DNA of 54,399 nt from an uncultured Elusimicrobia bacterium (GCA_903830945.1 CAIKVT010000063.1:1-54399), one strand, 5' to 3'. Counted from the stretch's first letter, positions 1-8,450 are shown. Numbers and translations: made by a program. Notes: a model not told the origin generated them from the sequence alone.

Positions 1-351
1 ACTCCAACACCGACCCCTACCCCCACACCCACTCCTACCCCGGTCCCTTGCCAGGTGCTTCCCTGGGCTTTCCCCAATCCCTTCAAGTTGACCAAAGAGC
101 AGATCGAGATCGCCTATGAGTTGTCGCAAAATGCCCAGGTGGATATCAACATCTACGGCCCAGGCGGAGCCTTGGTGCGGACCTTGAGCTACACTCCCGG
201 CTCTTCCGGAGGCGCGGCCGGGGTCAACAATGTGTCGTGGGACGGGAAGGACGGGCAGTCCCAGTACGTCTCGCCGGGGACATACGACGGGGACCTGGTC
301 GTCAGCAAACCGATGACGTGCCGCGCCTTGATCCGGATGGGAGCGCGGTGA
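1..351 (+). CDS. C-terminal end of a large surface protein with FlgD-like Ig domain (5' partial)
   Basis: The frame is open from base 1, so the gene begins upstream of the window. The first 14 codons are a Thr-Pro repeat linker (TPTPTP...). A single domain of about 95 residues follows, starting with the AFPNPF motif and containing IAYELS, INIYGPGGALVRTL, a WDGKDG turn and SPGTYDGDLVVS. This is the pattern of the FlgD-type Ig-like fold found at the C-terminus of many large secreted or surface proteins, where it often acts as a sorting or anchoring module. The Thr-Pro tract probably spaces it from the upstream domains. What the whole protein does cannot be told from this piece. The stop codon is at 349-351 and the next gene is convergent. 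Confidence 0.75.
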   Translation, partial: TPTPTPTPTPTPTPVPCQVLPWAFPNPFKLTKEQIEIAYELSQNAQVDINIYGPGGALVRTLSYTPGSSGGAAGVNNVSWDGKDGQSQYVSPGTYDGDLVVSKPMTCRALIRMGAR

Positions 352-377
352 GGCCAAGGCCCCGGTTTCTTGGGGTC

Positions 378-1547
378 TTATTTCAGGCGCGCTGCATTTT
401 TCTGCCGCATCGGACGAGCCAGCAGCCAGGCGCCGATGACCACCGAGGAAATCCCAAAGGCCAGCAGGACGCCGAGGTTTCGAGCTAGGCCGGGCATTTC
501 CGTGTAGAACAGCGCCTCGCGAAGTCCCTCCACCGCGTAGTAGGTAGGCGTCGCCCGGGCGGCGGCTTGCAGGAACGGGGGCAAAAAGGCGACGGTCGTA
601 AAGCCCCCGCCGAGCAGGAATGACGCCGACGCGACGTTGACGCCCAGGAGAACCGTGGTCGTGACCCGGCGGGTGGCAAGGCCGACCAGCACGCCGACCC
701 CGGTCGAACCCATGGCCGTCGCCAGCAGCAGCGCGGCGATCGCCGGCCAACGGCTCGGCGGCGCGTTCAGCGCGCCCGCCAGCGCCAGCGGCACCAGAAG
801 CGACGTCGTCAGCAGCATCGCCGCCGCCACGCCCGCGGCGAGATGCCCGCAGACGACGGCCAGGCGCGACGCGGGAGCCAGGGCCAGTATGCGCAATGTT
901 CCGCTTTCGCGGTCGCCTGCGATAGAGAGCGCGGTCACGAGCAGTCCGGCGGTCAGCGCCAGGAGCGCGAACACCGACACCATCTGGTAGATGAGGAATG
1001 GGACGTCCGGCCTGCGCAGATCGATCTCGGAGAGGTCCACCAGGTAAGGGTTGGCCTCGGGGCGGGACTTGACCTTGCCGCCCAGGTTTGTTTCGGACTC
1101 GTCTTCCTGCCCAGCCAGCGACGGCGCGTCGAGCGATACGGCGGCCTTTGAAACCGAGCGCCGGATATCGTCTGAAAAATCGAGATCGACATTGTTGATG
1201 AGGGCGTCCAGATGCCCCTTGTTGCCGGCCGCCGCCTCTTCGATGTCCGCCGGTATGGTGATTGCGCCCGCCACCCACTGTTTCCGCAGGGCCCGGGCGG
1301 CCTGCTCCGGCGTATAGGGCTTGAGCCAAAAACCGTCCGACTCGCGGAGGATGCGCTCGAGACGCTTGGCCGTCGGTCCGTGGCCGAGCTGCACCAATGC
1401 CACCGGCTGCCGGCCGACGGCGTACGTCAAGGCCAGCACCATCAGGGTCATCCCCAGAGCGGGGATCAGAGTCGCCGCCAGAAGTGTTGGAGAACGGAGC
1501 CAGCGCGCCACGTCGCAGCGGGCGACCGCGAATGCGACGCGGATCAT
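378..1547 (-). CDS. ABC-2 type transporter permease (NatB-like)
   Basis: Predicted protein of 389 residues. It has an N-terminal transmembrane segment (about residues 20-42), a large extracytoplasmic region, and about five C-terminal membrane helices. Between the first helix and the rest is the ABC-2 signature layout ending in AGDRESGTLRILALAP, a sequence typical of NatB/YhaP-type permeases. The ATG at 1547 is chosen over longer upstream frames because it overlaps the previous gene's stop by 4 bp (ATGA). The upstream extension is an out-of-frame reading of the neighbouring permease. It is the last gene of a three-gene exporter operon. The substrate is unknown; sodium, drugs or a lipid-linked molecule are possible for this family. 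Confidence 0.85.
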   Translation of the reverse strand: MIRVAFAVARCDVARWLRSPTLLAATLIPALGMTLMVLALTYAVGRQPVALVQLGHGPTAKRLERILRESDGFWLKPYTPEQAARALRKQWVAGAITIPADIEEAAAGNKGHLDALINNVDLDFSDDIRRSVSKAAVSLDAPSLAGQEDESETNLGGKVKSRPEANPYLVDLSEIDLRRPDVPFLIYQMVSVFALLALTAGLLVTALSIAGDRESGTLRILALAPASRLAVVCGHLAAGVAAAMLLTTSLLVPLALAGALNAPPSRWPAIAALLLATAMGSTGVGVLVGLATRRVTTTVLLGVNVASASFLLGGGFTTVAFLPPFLQAAARATPTYYAVEGLREALFYTEMPGLARNLGVLLAFGISSVVIGAWLLARPMRQKNAARLK

Positions 1548-2635
1548 CGCCGCGCCAGCTTCCCGACGAGCAGCGTCGCCGAGGCCGCGACCAGCGCCAG
1601 GACAGCGTATAACGACCAGAGCGGCTCCGGGGTCACGATAAGACCGTGGCAGGCATGCTCCATGATGCCGACGCCGTAATAGGCGGGGGAAAGATGGGAG
1701 AGCCAGAACAAGACCTTGCCGTCGAACCGCTGCGGCTCGAGCGCGCCGCTGTCGAGATAGAATGGGAGGGTGATCCCCAGGATGAGCGGCGTGATGGGCA
1801 GGGTGCGGCGAAGGAGGACCCCGACCAGGCCGCCCAGCGCGGCGGCGGCTACGACCGTGAACACGATGCCTCCCGCCAGCTCGATCGGGTGGGCCGCTGG
1901 CACGCGGAATCCAAAGACCACGACCAGCGCGCTGACGCTGCTCGCCAGCGCGGCCCAACCCGCGGCCGCGGCTAAGCGGCCGATCAGCACGGGGCCCAGG
2001 CCGCAGGGCGCCAGCCGCATCAGCCGCGCCGTGCCGGCCTCCCATTCGCGCGCGGTCACCAGTCCTCCCAGGATGGCGCCGGCGATGACGGCGGCCAGCG
2101 CGATGGAGCTGGCCGCCAGGTATGCGATGTAGCCGGTGTCCTGGGCCAGCATGTCGGTGAGTCTTGGCCGCACCGAGATCGCCGGGAGGCTCAACCGCGT
2201 GGCGAATATCGAGACCGCCGCGGGAAACGCCCGGCGCACGTCTTCCGCCATGTCCAAGTTGACGTTGTCCACCGTGAATCGGACCAAGGCCGTACGGCCT
2301 GAGCCTACGAGGGCGTCGAACCCGCGCGGGATCTCGACGGCCGCGACGATCCGGCCCCGTCTTAGCAGCCGATCCGCCTGCGCGCGGTCCATCGGCCGCA
2401 GGTCGAATGAATGGTAGGCGTCGCGCAGCGAGTCCACGAAGGCGTGCGCCCGCGGTGTGTCCTCTTCCAGCACCAGCCCGGTGGGGGCGTTGTAGCCCGT
2501 GAGCGCGAAGAGGCTCATGAGCAGCAGCAGGTTCACCGGCAGGATGAAGACTAAAATCGCCGTGGCCGGGGACCGGAGCAGCGAAAGCGCCTGGACACGC
2601 GCGGCTGCGCCCGCCACCCGCAGCGTCGTCCTCAT
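1544..2635 (-). CDS. ABC-2 type transporter permease (YbhR/YhhJ-like)
   Basis: Predicted protein of 363 residues. It has one N-terminal transmembrane helix (about residues 22-42, rich in Leu/Val/Ile), an extracytoplasmic domain of about 130 residues, then five or six helices containing the ABC-2 motif REWEAGTARLMRLAP. The start ATG at 2635 overlaps the stop of the ATPase gene by 4 bp, and its own stop overlaps the next permease start by 4 bp, so the three are translationally coupled. Two non-identical permeases plus one ATPase form a plausible heteromeric exporter of the YbhFSR or NatAB sort. The substrate cannot be inferred. Confidence 0.85.
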   Translation of the reverse strand: MRTTLRVAGAAARVQALSLLRSPATAILVFILPVNLLLLMSLFALTGYNAPTGLVLEEDTPRAHAFVDSLRDAYHSFDLRPMDRAQADRLLRRGRIVAAVEIPRGFDALVGSGRTALVRFTVDNVNLDMAEDVRRAFPAAVSIFATRLSLPAISVRPRLTDMLAQDTGYIAYLAASSIALAAVIAGAILGGLVTAREWEAGTARLMRLAPCGLGPVLIGRLAAAAGWAALASSVSALVVVFGFRVPAAHPIELAGGIVFTVVAAAALGGLVGVLLRRTLPITPLILGITLPFYLDSGALEPQRFDGKVLFWLSHLSPAYYGVGIMEHACHGLIVTPEPLWSLYAVLALVAASATLLVGKLARR

Positions 2636-3618
2636 TCCCGCAGCGCTTTCCCCGTGAGCGCCAGGAACACATCCTCCAGGTTCGGTTCCTCCACTCGCAC
2701 TGAAGTGACCTTTGCGATGGCGTCCGCGGCCGCCACGATCTGCGCCGTCGCGGCCTCGTTGACCGGACGCACTCGCACGCAATGGCTCGATTCCGCCACG
2801 TGGAGCACGTCTGCGCGCGCGCGCAGCGACGCGGCCACCTGCGCCGTTGCGGATGCGCAGGCCAGAACGAGAGCGACGCCGGCGCCGCGGCGCAGTTCCG
2901 CCGGCGAACTGCAGATGAGCGTCCGTCCGCGATCCATGATCGCCACGCGGTCGCAGAGCGCGGAGGCCTCATCGAGGTAATTGGTCGTCAGCAGCACGCT
3001 GCGCCCTTCCTCGCGTAGGCGCAAGATGTGCTCCCAGAGCGCCCGCCGCCCTTGGACATCCACGCCTAGCGTGGGCTCATCAAGGAACAGAAGCGCAGGA
3101 TCGTGGAGCAGCGCGCGGGCCAGAGCCAGCCGGCGGCGCATGCCTTTTGAAAGCGTGGAGACTCGCTGGCCACGACGGTCCCATAGCCCCATGAGCCGCA
3201 GCGTGCCCTCGATGCGGGCTTTGGGCTGGCGGAGGTCGTAGAGGGCGGCGGCGAAATGGAGATGCTCGTAGGGACTTAACTCCGGATATAACCCTGAATC
3301 CTGCGGAACGACGCCGATGTTCGCGCGCAACTGGCGCGGCGACTTCACGGCGTCTAAGTCCAATACGCGGGCGGTGCCGGAGGCCGGGACGCGCAGCCCG
3401 CAGCATACGTCCATAGTGGTGGTTTTGCCAGCGCCGTTGGGCCCCAGCAGGCCGACGATCTCGCCGGGCGCGACGCTGAGGGTGAGCCCGTCGAGAGCGA
3501 CCAGGTCTCCAAAGACCACGCGGACTTCGTTCAATTCTACGACGTTGCCGGCCGAGCCGGCTCTTCCTGGCGTTGAGATTGTCGAGGACATCGCTTCCCG
3601 GGGCATGGAAAGATCCAT
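2632..3618 (-). CDS. ABC transporter ATP-binding protein (NatA/CcmA-like)
   Basis: Predicted 328-residue nucleotide-binding subunit of the exporter. Walker A GPNGAGKT is at residues 59-66, the Q-loop lies near VVPQDSG (104-110), the signature LSKGM is at 156-160, and Walker B LLFLDEP is at 176-182. After the ABC core comes a C-terminal extension of about 90 residues ending in NLEDVFLALTGK, which is typical of ABC-2 drug/Na exporters (DUF4162-like region). The start at 3618 gives a short unconserved N-tail; M5 at 3606 or M10 would also be possible, and no clear Shine-Dalgarno sequence supports one over another. It is the first gene of the operon, which probably starts in the AT-rich 3619-3720 stretch. 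Confidence 0.9.
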   Translation of the reverse strand: MDLSMPREAMSSTISTPGRAGSAGNVVELNEVRVVFGDLVALDGLTLSVAPGEIVGLLGPNGAGKTTTMDVCCGLRVPASGTARVLDLDAVKSPRQLRANIGVVPQDSGLYPELSPYEHLHFAAALYDLRQPKARIEGTLRLMGLWDRRGQRVSTLSKGMRRRLALARALLHDPALLFLDEPTLGVDVQGRRALWEHILRLREEGRSVLLTTNYLDEASALCDRVAIMDRGRTLICSSPAELRRGAGVALVLACASATAQVAASLRARADVLHVAESSHCVRVRPVNEAATAQIVAAADAIAKVTSVRVEEPNLEDVFLALTGKALRE

Positions 3619-3785
3619 AAGATGCTATCAAAAATCCAAGGTTTCATGTTCCGGGTGACGTACCCCTTTCTTAACATGGCTTAACAATAAATAATCACGC
3701 CTTAACTTCTGGCGCCTATGCTATGGCATATGAACCCTTCGACACGCGCCGGAGCCTTATCGTCGGGTTCGCGAGGTGCACTTCG

Positions 3786-4223
3786 ATGAAAATATTCGCC
3801 GCCGCAGCCGCCTTAGCCAGCATCGCCTTCGCCGCGCCCGCGATATATCAAGAGTCCCAAAGCCATCAGGACCAAGCGCGCCTGCTCAGCGAGGAGCGGC
3901 AGGTGCTGCGCGACGCCCCGAATTCCGACCCGGCCGAGATGGCCAGACTCCGGCCGGCGAGCTGCGAGATGCAAACGATCGCGGCAGGACAGGAGGCGGC
4001 GGTGACCCTCCCCGCCGGCGGCGACAATGATCTCTGGTGGTTCCCGGACTCGCATAGCTCCAGCATGTTCTCCATCACGGGATACCGGCGCGGCCAGGGA
4101 GTCGAGAACTACACCCTGCACGGCCTCAAAAAGGGACAAACCGGAGTGTGGTTCAAGTTGATCAGGGAAACCGATGAAAACGGTGTTTTCGGCACTAAAT
4201 GCTTCGCGCTCAACATCGAATGA
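3786..4223 (+). CDS. small exported protein, possibly chagasin-like fold
   Basis: Predicted protein of 145 residues. Residues 1-18 (Met-Lys then Ala/Leu-rich) form a signal peptide. The ATG at 3786 is preceded by GAGGTG at a normal distance, so it is preferred over the upstream ATG at 3723. The mature part carries two Cys residues, which could form a disulfide, a segment LPAGGDNDLWWF, and a GLKKGQTGVWFKLIRE stretch. That order loosely recalls chagasin (I42) cysteine-protease inhibitors, where an NPTTG-like loop precedes a G.T.I.F strand, but the classical NPTTGY loop is not present, so this is weak. Expected location: periplasm or outside the cell. Confidence 0.6.
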   Translation: MKIFAAAAALASIAFAAPAIYQESQSHQDQARLLSEERQVLRDAPNSDPAEMARLRPASCEMQTIAAGQEAAVTLPAGGDNDLWWFPDSHSSSMFSITGYRRGQGVENYTLHGLKKGQTGVWFKLIRETDENGVFGTKCFALNIE

Positions 4224-4305
4224 AGCATAGGCCGTGGCCCAAGGATGCCATTTGTCTTTGTAAAGTGACCAAAAAAAACTAGAATAATCAGGATTCGGAG
4301 GTGCC

Positions 4306-5037
4306 ATGAGGCTATCTATCGCGGCGTTTTTACTGTTGTGTCTCGTTTTTGGAACGGGGAGCGGCTACGGCCAGACTCAGGCTGCCGGCCCATTGAGCGC
4401 TCACGTCAAGTGCTATCAGACCTTGCGCGGTTATTCCCAGGGAGCGGGGGTCGATCTTGACGACAGCGGCAACATCCTGCTGCCGGCAAAGCAAGGCTCC
4501 GATTATGGATTTTACATCATAAATCCCCAGGGGACATTGTTCCAGAAGTTCCCGCAATCGTCGAACGCCCCGGCATCCATTCGGGCTATGAGCTCGAAAT
4601 ATAGACATTTCTTTTATAAGGTGCCTATCAAATCGCAAAGCATGCGCAGCGACGTCCTTTATGTCGCCTATTCCGTCCCGATCGACAATCCATTGGATAA
4701 TCCAGGGATCGTCTCCATGGGACATCCTGATCCTAGTATCAATTACATCTCGCTGACCCTACCTTCAGGCGATAAGCCGACCGATACTGCTGGCGTGGCG
4801 GAACTTTCCGATGAACTGCTGCGCCGAGTGCCCACCGTCGATCAGATGTCCCAGGCTCGTGTGGCTGCAGAAAAAGGGGAGCGGGACACTGCGCGCGCGC
4901 CCGTCAATGAGGAAGCGAGGGAAATGCTGGATATGCGCAAAAAGGCGGCCCGTTCCTTGGATGGTTGCGCGAACGTCAAGCATGCCGGCTTGCAGAAAAA
5001 AGTGGCGGCTGAAAGATCCAAATTCAACGGCCAGTGA
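4306..5037 (+). CDS. exported protein of unknown function
   Basis: Predicted protein of 243 residues with a clear signal peptide (about residues 1-22, ending near GYGQTQA). The ATG at 4306 is preceded by GGAGGTGCC, a good Shine-Dalgarno sequence. The central part (residues 35-150) looks like a beta-rich globular domain with no family I recognise. The C-terminal 70 residues are rich in Lys, Arg, Glu and Ala (VAAEKGERDTARAPVNEEA) and probably form a long helix. A single Cys in each half could pair. It lies 82 bases after another small secreted protein and 49 bases before the DUF2298-like membrane protein, and the three may be co-transcribed. Confidence 0.7.
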   Translation: MRLSIAAFLLLCLVFGTGSGYGQTQAAGPLSAHVKCYQTLRGYSQGAGVDLDDSGNILLPAKQGSDYGFYIINPQGTLFQKFPQSSNAPASIRAMSSKYRHFFYKVPIKSQSMRSDVLYVAYSVPIDNPLDNPGIVSMGHPDPSINYISLTLPSGDKPTDTAGVAELSDELLRRVPTVDQMSQARVAAEKGERDTARAPVNEEAREMLDMRKKAARSLDGCANVKHAGLQKKVAAERSKFNGQ

Positions 5038-5086
5038 ACTGCCGGCTAAGTCAAACGGCCGCCTGGACTTCCCTAATGAGGTGATC

Positions 5087-7069
5087 ATGATCGATTTTGG
5101 AACATTTTTGCTCTCCGCCGCCTGGCTCTATGCCGGCAGCCTCCTCTTGGCGCTGGCTTGCCTGCCTTTTTGCCGGAATTACGCCCTGGCTCGCGTCGCC
5201 GCCCCGGTGGCTTTCGTCCTGGCCTTCCAATTCATCGAGCATTTCATCGGGCTGGGCAGCCTGTTCTGGCTGAGCCCCGGGCTCTGCGCCGCCCTGATTT
5301 ACATCGTGTACCGTCGGCACGGATTCGCCGCGGTCAGGCATAATCTGGGCACGGAGCTGGCCGTGCTGGCCGGCTTTACCTACTGCCTGCTCTGGCGGTC
5401 GGCTTTTCCGGACATCGGTCCTTCTTCGGAAAAGATGGCGGACCTGGCCTTCATCTGCGACTATATGCGCGCGACCAAGCTGCCGCCATTGGACGGCTGG
5501 CTGCCGCCGTTCCGGTTCGATTTCTACTACAGCCTGCAGCACTACGCCGCGGCTTTGGCGGGACGGCTGCTCGATCTTAAAGCCGGCGCCGCCTTCCACC
5601 TCGGCTATTGCCTGCTCGCGGGACTCGTCGCGGCGGCGGCCTACGGCATCGCGGCGCAGTTCGCCCGGGCTCGGGCGCATCGCCTATTGGCGGTCGCCGC
5701 CCTTTTCTTGGGCGGCACGGGCGCCGTGGTGTTCGTGCCGTTCATGTGCAAGAACCACGCTCCCCTGCACGCCTCCATGCGCTTTATGGGTTCGTTCGCC
5801 AGGGCCGACATGCCGGACCTCAATGCGTTCGGTCTTAAGATAGCGGCCCTGGGAAAAGTCGTGGGCCCGGATCTGCCGGTCGAGATCTTCAGCTATCTCG
5901 TCTACCTGGGGGATTATCACGCCCCGCTGGGGGGCTTTCTTCTGCTGACCCTCGCGCTGTTGGGCATGGCTTTGGTGGAGCGCGACATGAAGGAAAGCCG
6001 CCGGCCGCCGGCCCTGCTTTACGGACTTATTCTCGCGACCGTTCCAGCGGCGCTCATCACCAATATTTGGGTCGCCCCGCTGCAGGCCGTGCTGATCGCG
6101 TCCTGGATCTGGTACCCTTTATGCCAAAGCAAGTACAGGCCTGATTGGCGCGGACCGGTCTGTGTCTTGTGCGTGGCCGTGGCTCTCATTTATCCATTCC
6201 TCAAGAATTTGGCGCCGCACACGTTGACGAGCAACTCCGGGCTCAAGCTGGTGCTCTCGGCGGATCGGCCGTCGCTCTGGCACTGGCTGATGGTTTTCTG
6301 GCCGGCCCTCACGCTCTTGCTCATCGCGGCGAGCCTGCGCAGCGACCGTCAGATCAGCCGCCGCTGGGCGCTGTCCTGGAGCTTGCTGCTGATATGGGCG
6401 GAGCTCTTTTATATCAAGGACATCTATTCCGGCCAATTCAGCCGGTTCAATACTTATTTAAAATGGATGCCTTGGATCTACAACGGTATTCTGCTGACCT
6501 TGGGGCCGCTATGTCTTGGTCAGGCGCCGAAGCTGCGCCGGTGGCTCGCCGCCGCGGTTTTAGTCTTGGTCTGCGTCTATGCCGCGGCCCTGGGCCGGCA
6601 GTTTTGGGAGACGTCAAAGCCCTTCGCGGGCCGCATGGACGGCGACACGTGGCTGACCCAGGACGCGGCTCAGCGCGCGATCATCGAGCGCTTGGCCCGC
6701 CTGCCGCAAGGCGTCGCCTTGGAGTATCCGGAAAATACCGGCTTCGCGCGGTCTCCAGGCATGGCCATGGCCGCGGGCCAGCCGGCCTTTGTCGGTTGGA
6801 TCGGCCACGAGCAGCTGTGGAGGGGCGGCCGCTACGACATCCAGAAGCGCTACGACGACGCTCAGTCTTTTTATAGAGGCCTTGGCGCAGACAGCCTTCA
6901 GTGGCTGGAGGCGAATAGGATCCGCTACATCATCTGGTTGGCGGGACAAAATACTGACCCTACGGCGTTCTCGAGGCTATCCGCCATCTTGGGCACCGGC
7001 TATCTTTGGCAGGAGACCTACCGGGCCGGAGATTTTAGGGTCGGGTTCTGGGAGAAGGCCGGGCCATGA
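5087..7069 (+). CDS. polytopic membrane protein, DUF2298/YYY-like (GT-C-like)
   Basis: Predicted protein of 660 residues with about 14 hydrophobic helices and a soluble C-terminal tail of about 120 residues. The segment around residues 110-160 (KMADLAFICDYMRA, then LPPLDGWL, FRFDFYYSLQHYAAAL and AFHLGYCLLAG) matches the hallmark of the DUF2298 'YYY' family: a P.D.W region followed by a Tyr-rich FYYS-H motif. The C-terminus (ALEYPENTGFARSPGMAMAAGQPAFVGWIGHEQLWRG shortened here to its key GWIGHE..WRG motif) is also typical of that family, which is thought to be GT-C-like. The start at 5087 follows a GAGGTGATC Shine-Dalgarno sequence; the longer frame from 4811 is an out-of-frame reading of the previous gene. 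The reaction is unknown; surface glycan or lipid modification is an inference. Confidence 0.75.
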   Translation: MIDFGTFLLSAAWLYAGSLLLALACLPFCRNYALARVAAPVAFVLAFQFIEHFIGLGSLFWLSPGLCAALIYIVYRRHGFAAVRHNLGTELAVLAGFTYCLLWRSAFPDIGPSSEKMADLAFICDYMRATKLPPLDGWLPPFRFDFYYSLQHYAAALAGRLLDLKAGAAFHLGYCLLAGLVAAAAYGIAAQFARARAHRLLAVAALFLGGTGAVVFVPFMCKNHAPLHASMRFMGSFARADMPDLNAFGLKIAALGKVVGPDLPVEIFSYLVYLGDYHAPLGGFLLLTLALLGMALVERDMKESRRPPALLYGLILATVPAALITNIWVAPLQAVLIASWIWYPLCQSKYRPDWRGPVCVLCVAVALIYPFLKNLAPHTLTSNSGLKLVLSADRPSLWHWLMVFWPALTLLLIAASLRSDRQISRRWALSWSLLLIWAELFYIKDIYSGQFSRFNTYLKWMPWIYNGILLTLGPLCLGQAPKLRRWLAAAVLVLVCVYAAALGRQFWETSKPFAGRMDGDTWLTQDAAQRAIIERLARLPQGVALEYPENTGFARSPGMAMAAGQPAFVGWIGHEQLWRGGRYDIQKRYDDAQSFYRGLGADSLQWLEANRIRYIIWLAGQNTDPTAFSRLSAILGTGYLWQETYRAGDFRVGFWEKAGP

Positions 7070-7126
7070 ATCCAGCCGCGGAGCTCATCGGTACACCTTC
7101 CCACTAGGCCGGTCAGCCGCTACGGG

Positions 7127-8026
7127 CTATTTATAGAGGCGGATGTCGTCGACGTGGACTATGTAGCCGGCATAAATAGGCGACCACGTGCCACTTTGAT
7201 CCCAAGAGTATTTTATGATCGGGACACTGTCGCTCTTAACGCCATAAGAAAGGAGGCCGACATAAGGCTGGTTCCCGACAGTCAAAGCGAGCTGCCCGTT
7301 TATGTTGAAATTCGCGCAGTAACATTTGTTGTATGGTCCCATCTCGGTCGCATCGACGCGGCAGTCGTTGTCCTGGTCCGGCGCCACGTAGAGAGAAAAA
7401 GAAGTCAGATCGGAGACGTATGTGCCGTTAATGCGCAAACGAAGCCTGAAAGAAGTCGTCTTGGCTGGGCCCATGAACGCCGTGGGAGAATTCCCGCTTG
7501 CCGGGCTGCTGCACAGCACTTCGCAGAGCCTGCCGCTGGCTGCCGCGGTATATAGCCCAGCTCGGGTGACTTTAACAGTGCTCCGAATGAAGTCATTGTA
7601 ATAATACAGCTTCCCCGTCGTGACGTTGAGGGGCCTGATCCACGCGTAGCTATTGTTCGGCTGAGGGAAATCCATCGACCCTTGCGCCAAAATATTCTCC
7701 GGTGTATCATCCAACATGATCCGGGACCACTGGGTGCTCGTGCCATTGGCCTGGCTCGCGTAATATCCGCCCGTCTCTTGACAGTACGCAAAAGTGCCGA
7801 GATCCGGCATGGGAGCGACGTCCATCTCCGCACGCGTACGGTACGGGATGAACTTGTACGTCCCCGCCCGAAGCCTCTTGTAGACGCCGGATGGAGATGG
7901 ATAGTAGGTCGTCAACGTCATGCTGTCCGCAGCCGCTTCATATCCGCCGCAGCACATAAATAACAGCACCGCGCCCCATGCGATGGCCCTGCGAGAAGCG
8001 TGGACACGAACCCCATGATTATCCAT
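7127..8026 (-). CDS. exported TTYYPSP-motif protein
   Basis: Predicted protein of 299 residues. A basic N-terminus (MDNHGVRVHASRR) is followed by a hydrophobic segment and, directly after the likely cleavage site, the sequence DSMTLTTYYPSPSGVYKRLR. That TLTTYYPSP.G.Y motif recurs after the signal peptide in secreted proteins of Elusimicrobiota and Omnitrophota genomes as I know them; its role is not established. The remainder is Tyr/Gly/Thr-rich and beta-like, with several Cys and an Asp-rich DQDNDCRVDATE segment that may bind calcium. The ATG at 8026 has a strong GGAGG eight bases upstream; the ATG at 8086 has none. Confidence 0.75.
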   Translation of the reverse strand: MDNHGVRVHASRRAIAWGAVLLFMCCGGYEAAADSMTLTTYYPSPSGVYKRLRAGTYKFIPYRTRAEMDVAPMPDLGTFAYCQETGGYYASQANGTSTQWSRIMLDDTPENILAQGSMDFPQPNNSYAWIRPLNVTTGKLYYYNDFIRSTVKVTRAGLYTAAASGRLCEVLCSSPASGNSPTAFMGPAKTTSFRLRLRINGTYVSDLTSFSLYVAPDQDNDCRVDATEMGPYNKCYCANFNINGQLALTVGNQPYVGLLSYGVKSDSVPIIKYSWDQSGTWSPIYAGYIVHVDDIRLYK

Positions 8027-8149
8027 GTTTGGCGCCTCCGAGTTTATAAAAAATATCCAGGCATCACAATGCGCGCGTGCGTTCATAGTTTAGGAGCCGG
8101 AGATGAAGGCGGGATTATTTTTTGTTAAGAGATGTTATCCTAACAAAGC

Positions 8150-8194
8150 GAGGCGCCAAGGCAAGCGTCGTTCTATCGACTGCCTTGGCGCCTC
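8150..8194 (-). terminator. perfect 14-bp inverted repeat, probable terminator of the 8200-8367 RNA
   Basis: GAGGCGCCAAGGCA at 8150-8163 is exactly complementary to 8181-8194, with a 17-base loop in which GTCG (8167-8170) can pair with CGAC (8177-8180). On the minus strand the stem is followed by GCTTTGTTA, a weak U-rich tail; on the plus strand no T-run follows. It therefore fits a minus-strand intrinsic terminator or a stable 3' end hairpin better than a plus-strand one. A second, smaller hairpin (TTTGTTA 8121-8127 with TAACAAA 8141-8147) lies just beyond it. Confidence 0.5.
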
Positions 8195-8367
8195 AGAGTC
8201 TCGGACGACCCGTCCTGAGTCCGGCATTCACCGCGACTGCAACGGCTGCTGACGTATGCTCCGATGCGGCACCGACTGCGACCTCTACGCACGGTCCGTT
8301 GAAACCACTTCTCGCTACCGACCGCTTCGACGACTCCGGACTCAGGACATTCACACGAACGTCCGAC
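8195..8367 (-). ncRNA. candidate structured non-coding RNA (minus strand)
   Basis: No convincing gene lies between 8027 and 8569. On the minus strand a strong promoter (8374-8401) would start a transcript near 8367. Seven bases at 8360-8366 pair perfectly with 8201-8207, and thirteen bases at 8336-8348 pair perfectly with 8212-8224. The two helices are nested and separated by an asymmetric internal loop (11 and 4 bases), enclosing an apical domain of about 110 bases. The 14-bp hairpin at 8150-8194 follows directly. The sequence CATTCAC occurs beside both 13-bp arms (8225-8231 and 8348-8354, plus-strand sense). The rod shape and length resemble 6S RNA in outline only; I found no RNase P, tmRNA or SRP core motifs. 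It could instead be a structured leader of the exported protein gene at 8026. Confidence 0.5.
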
Positions 8368-8373
8368 GCAATG

Positions 8374-8401
8374 AGTATAGCTGGATTCCGCGATTCGTCA
8401 A
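8374..8401 (-). promoter_or_regulatory. sigma-70-type promoter for the candidate RNA
   Basis: Minus-strand TTGACG (8401-8396), a 16-base spacer, and TATACT (8379-8374). Transcription would start near 8367, at the base of the predicted outer helix of the candidate RNA. This is one of the best promoter matches in the window and points into DNA with no plausible protein gene for more than 300 bases. Confidence 0.55.
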
Positions 8402-8428
8402 GACCCAGGGCGCACTCCGGCGGCGTTT

Positions 8429-8437
8429 TGCTATTAT
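8429..8437 (+). promoter_or_regulatory. extended -10 promoter upstream of the RRM gene
   Basis: TGC followed by TATTAT forms an extended -10 element on the plus strand; no recognisable -35 lies upstream. A start near 8444 would give the RRM gene a leader of about 125 bases that contains the hairpin at 8451-8491. Confidence 0.35.
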
Positions 8438-8450
8438 AGCCTCTGCTAGG

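Noticed and set aside
378-2972. 864-codon minus-strand frame as one large permease
   Set aside because: The first two-thirds is an out-of-frame reading of the other permease and the ATPase; ATGA overlaps define three separate genes.
3723-3785. Longer N-terminus for the small exported protein
   Set aside because: It would place the signal peptide internally, and the Shine-Dalgarno sequence fits the ATG at 3786.
8042-8069. A local promoter (TTGTGA, TATAAA) for the TTYYPSP gene
   Set aside because: Spacer is only 15 bases and the start point would fall within the Shine-Dalgarno sequence.
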